The position numbers and the translations under genes were made by a program. Below are positions 49,211 through 59,785 of a stretch of DNA of 64,000 nucleotides, piece by piece. Position 1 is the stretch's first letter. Every line of letters starts with the position of its first letter. Source of the DNA: Gari tellinella (taxonomy: Eukaryota > Mollusca > Bivalvia > Cardiida > Psammobiidae). Under the pieces are notes generated by a model that saw nothing but the letters and a program-made list of their open reading frames with translations, ran no database searches and was not told the DNA's origin. The stretch lies in assembly GCA_922989275.2 (NCBI GenBank), contig OV277861.1, forward strand, positions 98,370,993 to 98,434,992, written 5' to 3'.

Positions 49211-49769
49211 GATTAAATTCCTTTAGAGACACTTGTTAAATTGTCATTCAATTTTTCCAATAATCCAGCAATATAGGGGTAAATCAAACTGTTTATATTT
49301 TCTTTTTGCTTATGAAACTATACTCTCTTAGCTAGATCTTGGCTTACAGGATGGTAATACCATTTTCATACAAATTTTATTGAAACAACCTTACTGTGAT
49401 ATAAAGTCTTAAATTATTGCTATTGAGTGTTTCAGAACGATGACGCATGACGCAGATCCGTGATGTGACATCCAACTGCAACACCAATGGTTAATAAACC
49501 CTCTTTGTTTTAATAATTTTAAGCGATTTGTATTTATGTAATTTTTTTAGCTGTGCTGAAATTGCTTTAATGTGATATTTAATAAATGCACCTATCTGAA
49601 AAATGCTAATTCTGAATATCCATTCCTATTTTTAATTAAGTTTAATTTGCTTACAGATTTTATGTAAAAATAAAACAAATTTAGATTTCAATTTTTTTAA
49701 ATAGTGTATTATAATGACAGGATTGGCAGCTTTCTCATAGGCTAATTTGTATCTTACCTATTTTACTTG

Positions 49770-49895
49770 TAGCTACTTTACGTTTGTTTACATACACTTG
49801 TTATATAGTCGGTTATAAAAGCTCTTGAGAGCTTATGTTATTTGTATATGTCTTGCCGACTCAAAATAAAGCTTATCTTATCTTATCTATCTTTT
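49770..49895 (+). repeat. Probable LINE 3' end with TTATC tail
   Basis: cgactcaaaataaagcttat followed by cttatcttatctatc looks like a 5'-truncated LINE 3' end with a short tandem tail. The assignment is by pattern only. Confidence 0.4.
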
Positions 49896-50394
49896 GTCTA
49901 TTTAACTTTTCTGATGGAGTATTTAATATAATCATATTCATATGTGAAAACATATGAATGTATTTTATTTTGCAGAGCCCTGGACTATACATAAAAAACC
50001 TTAAAAATATCAATTCAAATTATTAATTGATAGGTCCCATCAGTACCAAAATTACCTTAAAATCGAAATTGGTATGATTGTTAACCAGTATTGGTATACC
50101 AAACCGGGAAAGTAGTGACATATATGGTGGGATAAATAATATTTTGAAATGTGTTGTATGCTTGTCAAATATGTCAATAAAATGCATTGTCTGCATGTTG
50201 AATATGTCAATGGTTAATTAACTAGCAGATCATAACTGCACGGAAGGTACTTTATGGCAAATTGAGATCAAATTTCTTTTAGATATGTTTATCTAAAAAT
50301 CAATTTTTAAAACACTCAAAAGACTATCGGAGGGAAAAACTAGGGTCGGTCGGGTTACCGGAAACAGAAGTATTTTTGTTTGGCCTTAGTACAG

Positions 50395-50630
50395 CAATTC
50401 GCATTTGGCATTACGGAATCTGCGCATAGCATTTTTGCAATTCGCATTTAGCATTTTTGTAATTCGCAAATGGCATTTCACAAAACGCATTTCGCAATCA
50501 GCATTTAGCATTTTACAAATAGCATTAAGCATTAAACACACGCTAATAGAGTTTTGTACTTAAATAGCATTTCGCGATTCGCATTTAGTATTTCGCATAT
50601 ACCAAGTCGCATTTAGCATTTAGCATGGCG
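50395..50630 (-). repeat. Degenerate short-word tract, right arm
   Basis: Words such as gcatttagcattt and cgcatttggcatt repeat, complementary to the left arm. Together the arms could form a long imperfect stem. Confidence 0.75.
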
Positions 50631-50641
50631 CACCGGCCTTC

Positions 50642-51029
50642 CATACGTTGAGGACTCCTAATAAGATCGAACCAAAATTTGTACTTTACGCGCAGCAATC
50701 GGTCATTCTCGTCAACTGTCTGTCTGTTTCGAACCATGCTTAACATGCTTCGGAACAGGTCGACAGTTCACGAATATAACCGATCGATCTCCGTAGAGAT
50801 TCCGATATTGACCGACAATAGCCCGATCTCAGTCGGGCGTCCTGAACCTTAAAAGGAAAGTGTTTGATGGTATAATAGAAAAATGTCAGATAAAATTATA
50901 ATAAAGTAAAGCAGAAAACTGTGTTCTGCTTTTTGTAGTCTGACCATCTAATTGCAATGCGTTTGTATTTCGTTCGTTTTTAAACTGGAATGAATATGTC
51001 TTCTCCAATAAGCATACGTTAATTGTCAC
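50642..51029. other. Stretch with no gene
   Basis: A small family A right-end trace (gcgtttgtatttcgttcgtt to gtcttctcca) lies near 50955-51010. Confidence 0.45.
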
Positions 51030-51367
51030 TACAGCGCTCCCTCCATACAGCCGCCCTACCTACAACGACTCCCTCCCTTCAACGACCATTACCTCTTTTC
51101 CCCAAACAAGACAAGTATGTTCAACCTTTTCACGGCTGCAATATAGTCTTTTTGAATTGTCGTCTGCTGTTTTTGTCAAATTAACACATTAGACATTTTG
51201 ACAGAAAAGAAAACATAATGACAAATTGCAAACAGCTTGAATCAAGAATAGACGCCGCGGTATCTGTATGCAAATGAAAGCCAATTTCCCTCCGTACAAC
51301 CACTCCCTCCGAACAATGCACATATTTTTTGTCTCCATTGGGTGTCGTTGTAGAGAGGGAGCGCTAT
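51030..51367 (+). mobile_element. Family F element with broken core
   Basis: The ends are intact; the hairpin is reduced to one arm (agcttgaatcaagaatagac). Confidence 0.75.
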
Positions 51368-51855
51368 AAATAATTAGGTTGAACTTTATCGCTATGTCAT
51401 GTCAAAGTCTGACATACCACCTCATAATACAGCCACACATGTATTAGGCCTAATTAGTTTCATGCTAAATTGTCGTCTGCTTCAAATATATCGTCTGTGA
51501 AAAAATCTAATAACTAATTTTGATCTTTTTAAAACTTCATGAATTAATGATATGGGATGCAAAATGCTTGGATCCAGATCAGACGCCGCATCTGATCTGG
51601 ATCGAAGCTGTTTGCAAATATTAGCCAAGTCCCGCTTATAAAACTAATGCTTAACACTTGCAAACAGTTTGATCCAGAACAGAGGTCGCGTTACGCGGCG
51701 TTTATTCAAGTTCCAAATTGTTTGACACTTATATTCAACTTTTCAAGAGTTTTTAGCAGACGGTATATTTGGAGTAAACGGCAATTTAGTATGCTAAGGG
51801 TTTAACGGTCGTATCTAATGAATACTTGTATAATTCATATATCTGATGACTGCTG

Positions 51856-52058
51856 TAACCCTTTCACTCTCAATGACGTCATACAGCGCATTTGCAAACA
51901 GTTTTGATCCTGATCAGACGCCGCGTAACGCGGCGTCTGATCAGGATCAAAACTGTTTGCCACTTTGTTTTGAAATTACGTCAGTCTACCTTTTAATCCA
52001 TATTGCATACAACAATATTGAAGCAGACGACAATATGGCGGTAAATAGGTAAAAACTT
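51856..52058. mobile_element. Family B element
   Basis: Left taaccctttcactctcaatg, perfect core (ttttgatcctgatcagacgc and partner, both changed from ggatcc to tgatcc), right end atatggcggtaaataggt. Confidence 0.75.
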
Positions 52059-52455
52059 CACGATAAAGTTGACCATTAAAGGGTTATTAAAAGCACATGT
52101 ATATATACATGGTAATACACATATTTATAAACTTCCCAAAGCCTTAAAGGTACGTTATGCACAAAAACTGCCACTAAATCAAATTGTATTAGATCTAACA
52201 CAAAACTGGAAGACTTTCAATTCGTTATTTTATATAATTAACTGTTTGACACATCTAAGAAGTAGATCTATATTTAATTCGTAATTTGCAAATGACAATT
52301 CATAATGTATTATCAGTGTTTCGATAGAAAACTAATAAACTGGTTTGCACTAAGGTAGTTTTATTTGACACTCAGTAAACTCGTACGTATTCTTAAGCTG
52401 TGTTAAAGTATGTTTAGATTAACTCGTATCACTTTATCGATATCTAATCGTAAGA
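52059..52455. other. Upstream of tRNA-Leu, nothing recognised
   Basis: AT-rich. tRNA promoters are internal, so no upstream element is expected. Confidence 0.5.
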
Positions 52456-52537
52456 GGTAGCGTGGCCGAGCGGTCTAAGGCGCTGGTTTTAGGCACCAGT
52501 CTCTTCGGAGGCGTGGGTTCGAATCCCACCGCTGCCA
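52456..52537 (+). tRNA. tRNA-Leu (anticodon TAG)
   Basis: An 82-nt class II tRNA. The acceptor stem GGTAGCG pairs with CGCTGCC with one G-T wobble, followed by discriminator A. The anticodon stem is CTGGT/ACCAG with loop TTTAGGC giving TAG, which reads CUA. A long variable arm (CTCTTCGGAG region) marks it as Leu or Ser class. The T loop is TTCGAATC. ATTTTT follows a few bases downstream as a terminator. Confidence 0.95.
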
Positions 52538-52782
52538 AATATTTTTATTAGCTCATTCCATAATAGTTTTCATTATTGCGTACCTTTTTGTATAATATAT
52601 TACAATTGTAGCTATCTGCGTGATCAATACGTCACATCTGTTTTCAACAAATTAATTAACAAGGTGTCCCTACCATATTTCACAGGCGCCCGTTTTATCG
52701 AATGACAAAAACGGTAGTAAGTTAAACGTTAAAAATACATCTAATTTCTGACTCATCCGTCTAATCCTGTCTTGTGACATAC

Positions 52783-52977
52783 AGTAGTAGTAGCAGTAGC
52801 AATAGTACTACAGTTGTTGTTGTAGTAGTAGCAGTTGCAGTAATAATATAGTAGTTGTAGTAGTAGTAGTAGTAGTGGTAGTAGTTGTTGTAGTATATGT
52901 AGTATATGTAGTAGTAAAAGTAGTAGTAGTAGTAGTATAGTTGTAGAAGTAGCAGTAGCAGTAGTAGTATAGTGATT

Positions 52978-53010
<33 letters not shown>

Positions 53011-53105
53011 TCAGTATTAGTAGATCTTGTAGTCGTAGTTGTGGTAGTAGTAGTAGTAGCAGTAGTAGTTGTTGTTGTTGATGTGTTGTAGTAATAGTAA
53101 CAGTA
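52783..53105 (+). repeat. (GTA)n triplet-repeat tract
   Basis: More than 300 bases dominated by gta/gtt/gca triplets, with interruptions and pure runs of up to about 10 gta units near 52980. Confidence 0.95.
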
Positions 53106-53188
53106 TTTTATTTGACACTCGTCTTTAGGTTTTTTCTATCTAAACATGCATAAACCTTAACGGGACCTTATTCCCGATGAACAGGAGT

Positions 53189-53456
53189 TACAGTGCTCCC
53201 TCTCAGTCACTCCCAATGACAGACACAGATTGTTTTTCGGAGGGAGTCGTTATAGGGAGGGAAAATTAAGACCTGGCTTATATCTGCAAACAGATTGCAT
53301 CTAGATCAGACGCCGCCATTATATTTATTCTATCAAAATGTCCACTTATATGTAAGTTTGAGATATAAAAGCAGACGGCAATTTTAAGCAGACGATATTG
53401 AAGCAGTAAAAGCGTAAGATATAATTGTCATGTTTAGGGAACTGCGACAACGACGC
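53189..53456 (-). mobile_element. Family F element, truncated
   Basis: Left end tacagtgctccctctcagtc, one core arm at about 53286-53315, right end lost. Confidence 0.65.
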
Positions 53457-53959
53457 TGTATCTCGTTTTCACACATTATTAACCAGGATCGTTCCGTTAA
53501 GAACTTAGATGAGTAACGCTGAATAAAAAATAAACTACAATGTAATTTAAATAAAGAAAAAACCAATAAGACCCAAAACCTCCCAAAACCTCTCCAAATC
53601 ACTTACCAAACAACCCAAACTACTTAAATTCCTTAATATCTAATCACATAGAGCTTATAAATGGCGAATTAAGGCTTAAATTATGAAGAAAAAGAAGTTA
53701 AATTAGAATTAAAACTACGATGTTTTTTATTTCAATGGGAGCATCTGTTTTAAAATTAGTTTTGGTAGGTTTGGGGAGGTTTGAGGTCTTTACATGTAGA
53801 CGGACCGAAAAAACAACATTATTGCTATGTTTGTTTTGATTTGAAATAAACATTTAGTAAAACGTGTAGTTTAAATGGGACCAAATAAGAAGAAAAAAAC
53901 CAACCCTAATTTGACACACCTTTCTCAAATGGTTGTAGTGAAAAACATGTACAGCCATA
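53457..53959. other. Stretch with no gene
   Basis: ccaaaacctcccaaaacctc near 53570 and ggtaggtttggggaggtttg near 53765 are roughly complementary and may mark an old inverted-repeat element. Confidence 0.4.
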
Positions 53960-54209
53960 TACAGCGGAAAATCTGTTATTCTTTCCCGTTTAAACGCAAA
54001 CGTACGCAAACGCAAAGCACTAAAACGTAGAAAAGTACAGCTTTTGGACAATTCTGATAATTCTTGTTTATCTTGGTGGCAAACAGTTTGGAGCCTGATC
54101 AGAGGCCGGGTTACCCGGCGTCTGATCTGGCTCCAAACTGTTTGCATTGCAAATAATAGTTTTAGCGTAAACGCGTTTATTGGGAAAGAATAACAGATTC
54201 TCCACTGTA
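53960..54209 (-). mobile_element. Family A MITE
   Basis: Full length. One arm reads agaggccggg, a mismatch in the hairpin. Confidence 0.9.
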
Positions 54210-54326
54210 ATTATATATTTTTATCATCGAGTCATTATCATGCATAAACAGTTCTTCCATTTTTTTTCCCAATGGAAGCATACTAGAAGACAGTTATTTC
54301 TTTTAAAAAATCGCTCACTAATATAA

Positions 54327-54480
54327 TACAGTAACACCTCTCTATTTCGACAATTAAAAAGAAGGCTTATTGATTGTATAAAACAGGTGACAACTTAAAG
54401 CAAGATAACAGTAAAACAGAAAGCTCTTGAGAGAGCGTTCTGTTTTATTGTCACATTGCTTTAATCAGTCGACTGTCACA
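54327..54480. mobile_element. Family E element, right end missing
   Basis: Left end tacagtaacacctctctatt. Core at about 54395-54463 with tip gctcttgagagagc. Confidence 0.7.
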
Positions 54481-54969
54481 AAGGCATTATCATTAACTGG
54501 TGTTTTGACTGAAATAATGTCGATACGATTGTCAAACAGTTTGAATCCTGGTCAGACACCGCGTTACGCAGCGTCTGATTGGGATCCTTTCTGTTTTCAA
54601 TGTCGCCTTTTGGTGCCATTGACAGTGAAAGAGGTAATGTTTAATGTCAAAGATCTCCGTCAGAGGAAATATCCGTTATATGTACAGATATTATAACGTA
54701 CAATAAACCCTACAAAGTGTCCAAATTTATACTGTGTACGGATTTACCCGGATATACCCAATTGCGTTTCAAGTTCTTTTGTATAATCTGAAGATTGCCT
54801 TGCCTTTGCAAGATAACGACCAATCTTAGCTAAGGCTAGATAAAACATATTTGTGCTTCCATTACCCCGACCGACCCATTTTCCCCTCCGACCATGTTTT
54901 TTTTTTATATTCTTCGAAAAATGTATCAGAGAAAGTCTGTCGTTTTGCAGCGCCTGTGAAGGCGTGCTT
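54481..54969. other. Repeat remnant, no gene
   Basis: A damaged core-1 hairpin lies at about 54535-54600 (ttgaatcctggtcagacacc). The rest is not recognised. Confidence 0.45.
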
Positions 54970-55233
54970 TGTTTACCTTATAGCATGTTTCTAGTTTTGA
55001 AATAAGGTGACTCTTTAAAGCAGGTTGAAAGTAAAGCAGAAGTAAAGTAGAATGTGCCATAAGACACATTCTGCTTTACTTTCAACCTGTTTAAGCTAAC
55101 ATCTTCAATAATATAGAAAATATTGTTTTCATAGAAATTTATGACTGTATAAATTGCAATTATTTTCCTCAGTGGAGGAATAAATTACAGGCGTAAAAAA
55201 TGCGTACCGGTATTTATAGGGTAATGGGTTAAA
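54970..55233. mobile_element. Family C element with duplicated core block
   Basis: In the left arm aaagtaaagcagaagtaaag repeats part of the arm, so the hairpin carries a one-sided 12-base bulge. Ends tttaccttatagcatgtttc and atagggtaatgggttaa. Confidence 0.75.
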
Positions 55234-55544
55234 GTAGTTATTCTCTTACTAATTGTTCAAACAGATAATTTACATAGAAGTTTTTAAAGTGTTTTAAAAA
55301 TTGATTGTTAGAAAAAATTAGCAAATAAGTAAGTGAATTTGCTATAAACACGTCATAAATCACATGCCTTGTAGTTATCACCTGCGCTTGCTAGTAAATT
55401 AACTACTGACACTCTAGACAGTGCATGCATATACAACACATGTGAACTTACGTTTATTTCATCATTATTATACATGTGTATAAGCCAATACTTTGTCGTT
55501 TCCGAATATTGGTAACTTAGACTGCATTAGCACAAGTCTTCGTG

Positions 55545-55715
55545 AAAATAGACGTGGCGTCTTATTAGGGTCTGTACTGTTTGCTTCATCAAATGAAATG
55601 TTTTTCATTGTAAACAAACACTGCAGTGTCTTTAGATCACCCATGTGTATCTTCAACGAAATCGTCCAGCAAGTATACAGGGAGAGTTCATTGTAATAGC
55701 CAGGCATCATTGGGT
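55545..55715. repeat. Family H right-half fragment
   Basis: gtctgtactgtttgcttcat through cgtccagcaagtatacaggg to cattgggtaaag matches the right half of 41337-41601. Confidence 0.55.
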
Positions 55716-55741
55716 AAAGTGCATGGTGACCGCAAGTTATC

Positions 55742-55937
55742 TATAGTCGAACTTCGATATCTCGAAGTCGGTTTTGTCGAGCATACCCGTATTTCAAAGT
55801 TAAAACGTGGCTAAGCCACGTTTTAACTTTGAAATATGTGTATATTCGACTTAACCGAGCATGAAATAATGCAGTTCATATGACGAACTATCGGATAGCC
55901 GAGTTAAACGAGTTCGATATATTGAAGTGCGACTGTA
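55742..55937. mobile_element. Family G palindrome, complete
   Basis: The centre gttaaaacgtggctaagcca and its complement is perfect. A 40-base insertion sits in the right arm (about 55862-55910). Confidence 0.85.
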
Positions 55938-56007
55938 TACGCATATCAGTCAATACAAACAACTTCCGAAGATAACGGGACAGATGGAGATTCCAATTAA
56001 ATGTAAC

Positions 56008-56200
56008 TATAGGTCGTTTGCAGTTCAAAAAAACACGATAAATCTTAGATAATTTTAAAACTAATGGACGTATTTAAATTGAATTTTGCATACACTTATG
56101 ATGTGTCTATACCAACTCTGACACGCAAATTCAGAATTTTTGAAAGTCTAACTAAAAACTTTTCTTCTTTGTTTTATATAAATTTTGTGTCGCTGAAAAT
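56008..56200 (+). repeat. Left arm of long inverted repeat around the LINE
   Basis: It starts tataggtcgtttgcagttca and is identical for about 34 bases to the reverse complement of the DNA ending at 60827. Weaker similarity continues for about 190 bases, including gaattttgcata and ctataccaactctgaca. It is probably the terminal repeat of an older element or a foldback structure into which the LINE inserted. Confidence 0.6.
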
Positions 56201-56487
56201 GGTCAATTACGTGGGGTGTTATTGGCTATTACAAAATCACGTGGGACAGCAGTAAAGCAGACCAGTTTAGAAGCGGTTTAATCGCAAGACTCCCTGATCT
56301 TAACCATTTGATACAGACGGACGATCGGACGAATTCGGAAGGGGTTAATGACATTGTGAATACGTTTGTTAAGATAATCAACGAAACAGCACAGCCTATA
56401 TTTAAACAATACAGCTATTCAAGCGTTAACAAGCCAATCAAATGTGTAAATAAATCCCCGTTTAAAGAAGCGGATTGGTTTGATAGA

Positions 56488-57310
56488 ACAGAACAGAACA
56501 GAACATATTTTATTCTTTGACTTATACATACAGTATCTCGTCAATACAAAATAAATAATATTCACAATTGTCACGTAATCCATTACTGGATCAAATATCA
56601 TAAGAATACATTTAGAGTAATCGTATCAGTATACATATGTAATTATTTTAATTGGAGATAAACTTTATTTATTACTTTTGTAACACTATACACTGCACAA
56701 TGAAGGTATGAAACAACACAGAAAGCTCATGACGGAGCTTTCTGCGTAATTTCTATCCCGCATTGGTCGTTTTGTCTTTAGATATATAAGTATATATATA
56801 ACACATAGTTTCTTTCTTATTGTAAGTTGTACAATGCAGGTGAAAACCAACACAGGGGGCCTCTGCATGGGCTCTCTGTATTACTTTTATCCTGAATTGC
56901 GCAAGTATATTAATTGGTATGAACTTTAACAATTACTATTGTAACAATATTCACAACATAATACATTTAGATTCTTCATATCAGTATACGTATGAAAAAT
57001 ATTATTTTGAAATGAAATTTGATAAATACAACTCTATTACTTCTCACCGCACTATGTAGGTCAGAAATAACACCGTAAGCTCCTAGCAGAGCTTTCTGTG
57101 CAATTTCTATCCTAAATTAGGCAGTTTCTGTTTTTAGATTTAAGAGTATATAATACACGTAAGTTAATCCTTCTTACAGTACGCTGTACAATGCAGGTGA
57201 AAACCAACACAGAGAGCCTCTGCATGAGCTCTCTGCACCACTTTTATCCTGGACTGCGCAATCCATATACAAACAAATATTGTATTTTACAACTTCTATA
57301 CATCGAACTC
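56488..57310 (-). mobile_element. Insertion inside the LINE with reversed LINE-type 3' tail
   Basis: The insert separates two parts of the LINE frame. Its left edge (56488-56520) is acagaacagaacagaacata followed by ttttattctttg. Reversed, this resembles the 3' tail of the host LINE (aagtccaaaagaaataaaatattgttctg), so it looks like the 3' end of a related element inserted in the opposite direction. Right of it lie two direct units offset by about 358 bp: gtacaatgcaggtgaaaacc occurs near 56829 and 57187. Each unit holds small cagaaagctc/gagctttctg palindromes. GATAGA at 56482-56487 and 57311-57316 is a likely target-site duplication. Confidence 0.65.
56580..57270. repeat. Two tandem units of about 358 bp
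   Basis: Direct similarity with an offset of about 358 bases: atcagtatacatatg near 56626 matches atcagtatacgtatg near 56978, and gtacaatgcaggtgaaaacc recurs. The second unit supplies the ATG and first 40 codons of the open frame that runs into the reverse transcriptase. Confidence 0.7.
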
Positions 57311-59638
57311 GATAGAGAGTGTAGAGAGAAAAAAAGAGTTTACATCAATTCTTTAAGTAATTTCAATGCTCTTAAAAGTGCAGAGAACCGACAGATATTA
57401 TGTACGGATAAACGACAGTATAAGGCATTAGTAAATAAGAAGAAGAGAGACTATAAGAGAAAAAGGGGGAGAGAGATAGAGGAACTAAAAAGAAAGACAC
57501 CTAGAGATTTCTGGAAATATTTTTCTAAGCGCAAGAGTGATAAAGCGCAGAATATCAATATCAATCAATTTTTTGATTATTTCAAGAATTTAAGTGATGA
57601 GATCAATATCGTGGCCGATGATGAAGCTGAGGATTTCTGTAATTCAGACCACAGTTATGACAATCCAGTTTGTGAAGAGTTGGATGAACCCATTACTGTT
57701 ACAGAAGTGATGAACGCGATTAAGACGCTTAAAAGAGGGAAGGCATATTCACATGACGAAATGATAAATGAGTACTTTATAGAAGCTGGTGATATTTTAG
57801 GAGCCCATTTGGCCGACATGTTTAATATAATATTTGCAAGCGGTATATTCCCTAGTAGTTGGATGGAAGGCATAATTGTACCTATATTTAAGAAAGGTAA
57901 CCCTAGTGAAGTACAAAATTATAGAGGTATAACTTTGGTGAGCTGCATTTCGAAGCTATTTATGTCTATTTTAAATAACCGTTTGAAGATCTGGAGCGAA
58001 ACCTATGACAAGGTACCAGACGCACAGTTCGGCTTTAAAAGGGGTTATTCAACAACTGACGCAATTTTTAGTCTACACTGTGTTATTGATAAACTTATTA
58101 ATCAGACTGGTAAACGGTTATATTGTGCCTTCATTGATATGAAAAAGTGTTTTGACAGCGTAAACCGTAATGCATTATGGTACAAATTGAACAAACTTGG
58201 CGTAAATGGTAAACTGTTAAGAATATTTCGCTCTATGTACAGCAGTGTTAAATGTAGGGTAAGACACGTTAATACCTACTCGGAACTCATGGACATAGCG
58301 GTTGGATTAAAACAAGGTGATGTGTGCTCACCGATATTGTACTCTCTCTTTGTTGAGGATTTAGAACTTTATCTTATCGACAAGGGAAGTAACGGTGTAG
58401 ATTTGCAACAGTTATCGTTACTACTCTTTCTATACGCAGACGATTTAGTGTTGATGGGTGAAACAGTTGAAGACCTACAGCTCAGCTTAAATAATTTGAA
58501 ATGCTATTGTGATCGTTGGGGGTTAACGGTAAATACTGATAAATCTAAAGTGATGGTATTTCGAAAAAGGGGACGCCTTAGACAGTACGAATCGTGGAAA
58601 TACAATGGTGAGATACTTGAAGTTGTGGATGACTTCAATTACCTCGGCACTGTATTTAATTACTCTGGCTCGTTCACACGAAATCAGCAATTGCTCATGG
58701 GTAAAGGACTGAAAGCAATGAATGTGCTACTTTACAATACAAGGGACTTTAACTTTTCATTGAAAACAATGTGTCAGCTGTTCGATGCATTTGTAACCTC
58801 TATATTAAATTATGCATCGGAAGTGTGTGGTTTTAATGATATGAAAGACTTGGAACGACTTCATTTAAAGTTCTGCAAGCGTATTTTAGGTGTGAAAATA
58901 TCCACATCCAATTCTGGTGTTTATGGAGAGTTAGGTAGATTTCCGCTATTTATTGGTAGATACGTAAGAATATTAAAATATTGGTTTAAGATTATGTACA
59001 CAAACAACAATATTGTTAACAATTTGTATGCATCTATGATTGATGATATGAATAGGGGGCACTTGAATTGGGCAGCAAAAGTAAAAAATATGCTGAGTAG
59101 ATATGGATTTTTGAATGTATGGGATAATCCGTATAGTGTTAACAGTAAACAATGTATTCATGTGTTTAAGCAGCGATTGATAGATTGTTTCATACAAGGT
59201 TGGTTAGGAGAAATACAAACTAACAGAGTTTTAACTGTGTATAGGGAAATTAAAGTATCATTTGAGTATGAGACATATCTAGATTTGTGCGCTAACAACA
59301 GTTATAGAAAAGTGATAACACAAATACGTCTATCAGCACATCGACTACGTATACAGACAGGAAGATACGAAAGAATAAGGACAGAGAGAAACGAAAGACT
59401 ATGTACTATTTGTGATAGTGGGGATGTCGAAGACGAGTTCCATTTTATGTTTAAATGCGAACGCTATAAAACTATAAGGAGAAGATATATAAATGACTAT
59501 TTCAGAATTAGACCCAGTATGTACAAACTCTGTGAACTATTGCAATCCAAAGACTATGGTGTAATTAACAAACTTGGTTGCTATATTAAATGCGCAATGA
59601 AAATAAGAACAAATATGATTAATGATGTTTATATATAA
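57311..59638 (+). CDS. LINE reverse transcriptase ORF (partial)
   Basis: This large open frame encodes a non-LTR reverse transcriptase. The frame is open from an ATG at 57191 (815 codons), and residue numbers here count from that ATG. Residues 1-40 come from the inserted repeat, and LINE coding resumes at Asp41 (57311). A basic, Lys/Arg-rich linker follows (about 41-120). RT motifs include PIFKKGNPSEVQNYRGITL, the catalytic Asp of FIDMKKCFDSV (Asp316) and QGDVCSP. The YADD catalytic box is at 415-418. A C-terminal CCHC motif, C738-x2-C741-x9-H751-x4-C756, is typical of many LINEs. There are no stops or frameshifts from 57311 to 59638, so the copy is fairly young. It cannot move autonomously because the endonuclease and 5' end are gone. 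Confidence 0.88.
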   Translation, partial: DRECREKKRVYINSLSNFNALKSAENRQILCTDKRQYKALVNKKKRDYKRKRGREIEELKRKTPRDFWKYFSKRKSDKAQNININQFFDYFKNLSDEINIVADDEAEDFCNSDHSYDNPVCEELDEPITVTEVMNAIKTLKRGKAYSHDEMINEYFIEAGDILGAHLADMFNIIFASGIFPSSWMEGIIVPIFKKGNPSEVQNYRGITLVSCISKLFMSILNNRLKIWSETYDKVPDAQFGFKRGYSTTDAIFSLHCVIDKLINQTGKRLYCAFIDMKKCFDSVNRNALWYKLNKLGVNGKLLRIFRSMYSSVKCRVRHVNTYSELMDIAVGLKQGDVCSPILYSLFVEDLELYLIDKGSNGVDLQQLSLLLFLYADDLVLMGETVEDLQLSLNNLKCYCDRWGLTVNTDKSKVMVFRKRGRLRQYESWKYNGEILEVVDDFNYLGTVFNYSGSFTRNQQLLMGKGLKAMNVLLYNTRDFNFSLKTMCQLFDAFVTSILNYASEVCGFNDMKDLERLHLKFCKRILGVKISTSNSGVYGELGRFPLFIGRYVRILKYWFKIMYTNNNIVNNLYASMIDDMNRGHLNWAAKVKNMLSRYGFLNVWDNPYSVNSKQCIHVFKQRLIDCFIQGWLGEIQTNRVLTVYREIKVSFEYETYLDLCANNSYRKVITQIRLSAHRLRIQTGRYERIRTERNERLCTICDSGDVEDEFHFMFKCERYKTIRRRYINDYFRIRPSMYKLCELLQSKDYGVINKLGCYIKCAMKIRTNMINDVYI

Positions 59639-59785
59639 TCACTTACTCTCACATGCATGCTTGATATGATGATTGTATAAGAATAATATTGATGATTTTG
59701 ACTACTTTATATTTATATCTATGTATGGACGATAAACATATCGTTTAAGTCCAAAAGAAATAAAATATTGTTCTGTTTCTGTTGT

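Larger units (their letters stand above)
47967..50641. mobile_element. Large inverted-repeat element with minisatellite-like arms
   Basis: AAGGCCGGTGCGCCATGCTAA near 47967 is mirrored by ttagcatggcgcaccggcct ending near 50640. Each end then runs inward for about 200 bases as a degenerate tract of short words such as aaatgctaaatgcgaaatgc (left, to about 48190) and catttagcatttcgc (right, from about 50395). The 2.2 kb between is AT-rich with no coding capacity seen. It holds a LINE-like 3' tail (about 49880), a C fragment (48545-48665) and a duplicated hairpin (48683 and 49051). I do not recognise the family. Confidence 0.6.
56235..59785 (+). mobile_element. 5'-truncated LINE (non-LTR retrotransposon), interrupted
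   Basis: The element keeps the region between endonuclease and reverse transcriptase, the whole RT and the C-terminal domain. The first recognisable coding part (about 56239-56487) is open in the frame that later continues at 57311. It starts with TWDSSKADQFRSGL, and no endonuclease lies before it, so the element is 5'-truncated. Between 56488 and 57310 an insertion splits the frame, flanked by GATAGA on both sides. After the ORF the 3' end runs to a TG-rich tail near 59785 (aataaaatattgttctg then TTCTG-like repeats). I do not assign a clade. Confidence 0.85.

Noticed and set aside
52783..53105. GTA tract as a CRISPR-like or regulatory array
   Set aside because: It is an imperfect triplet microsatellite with no spacer structure.
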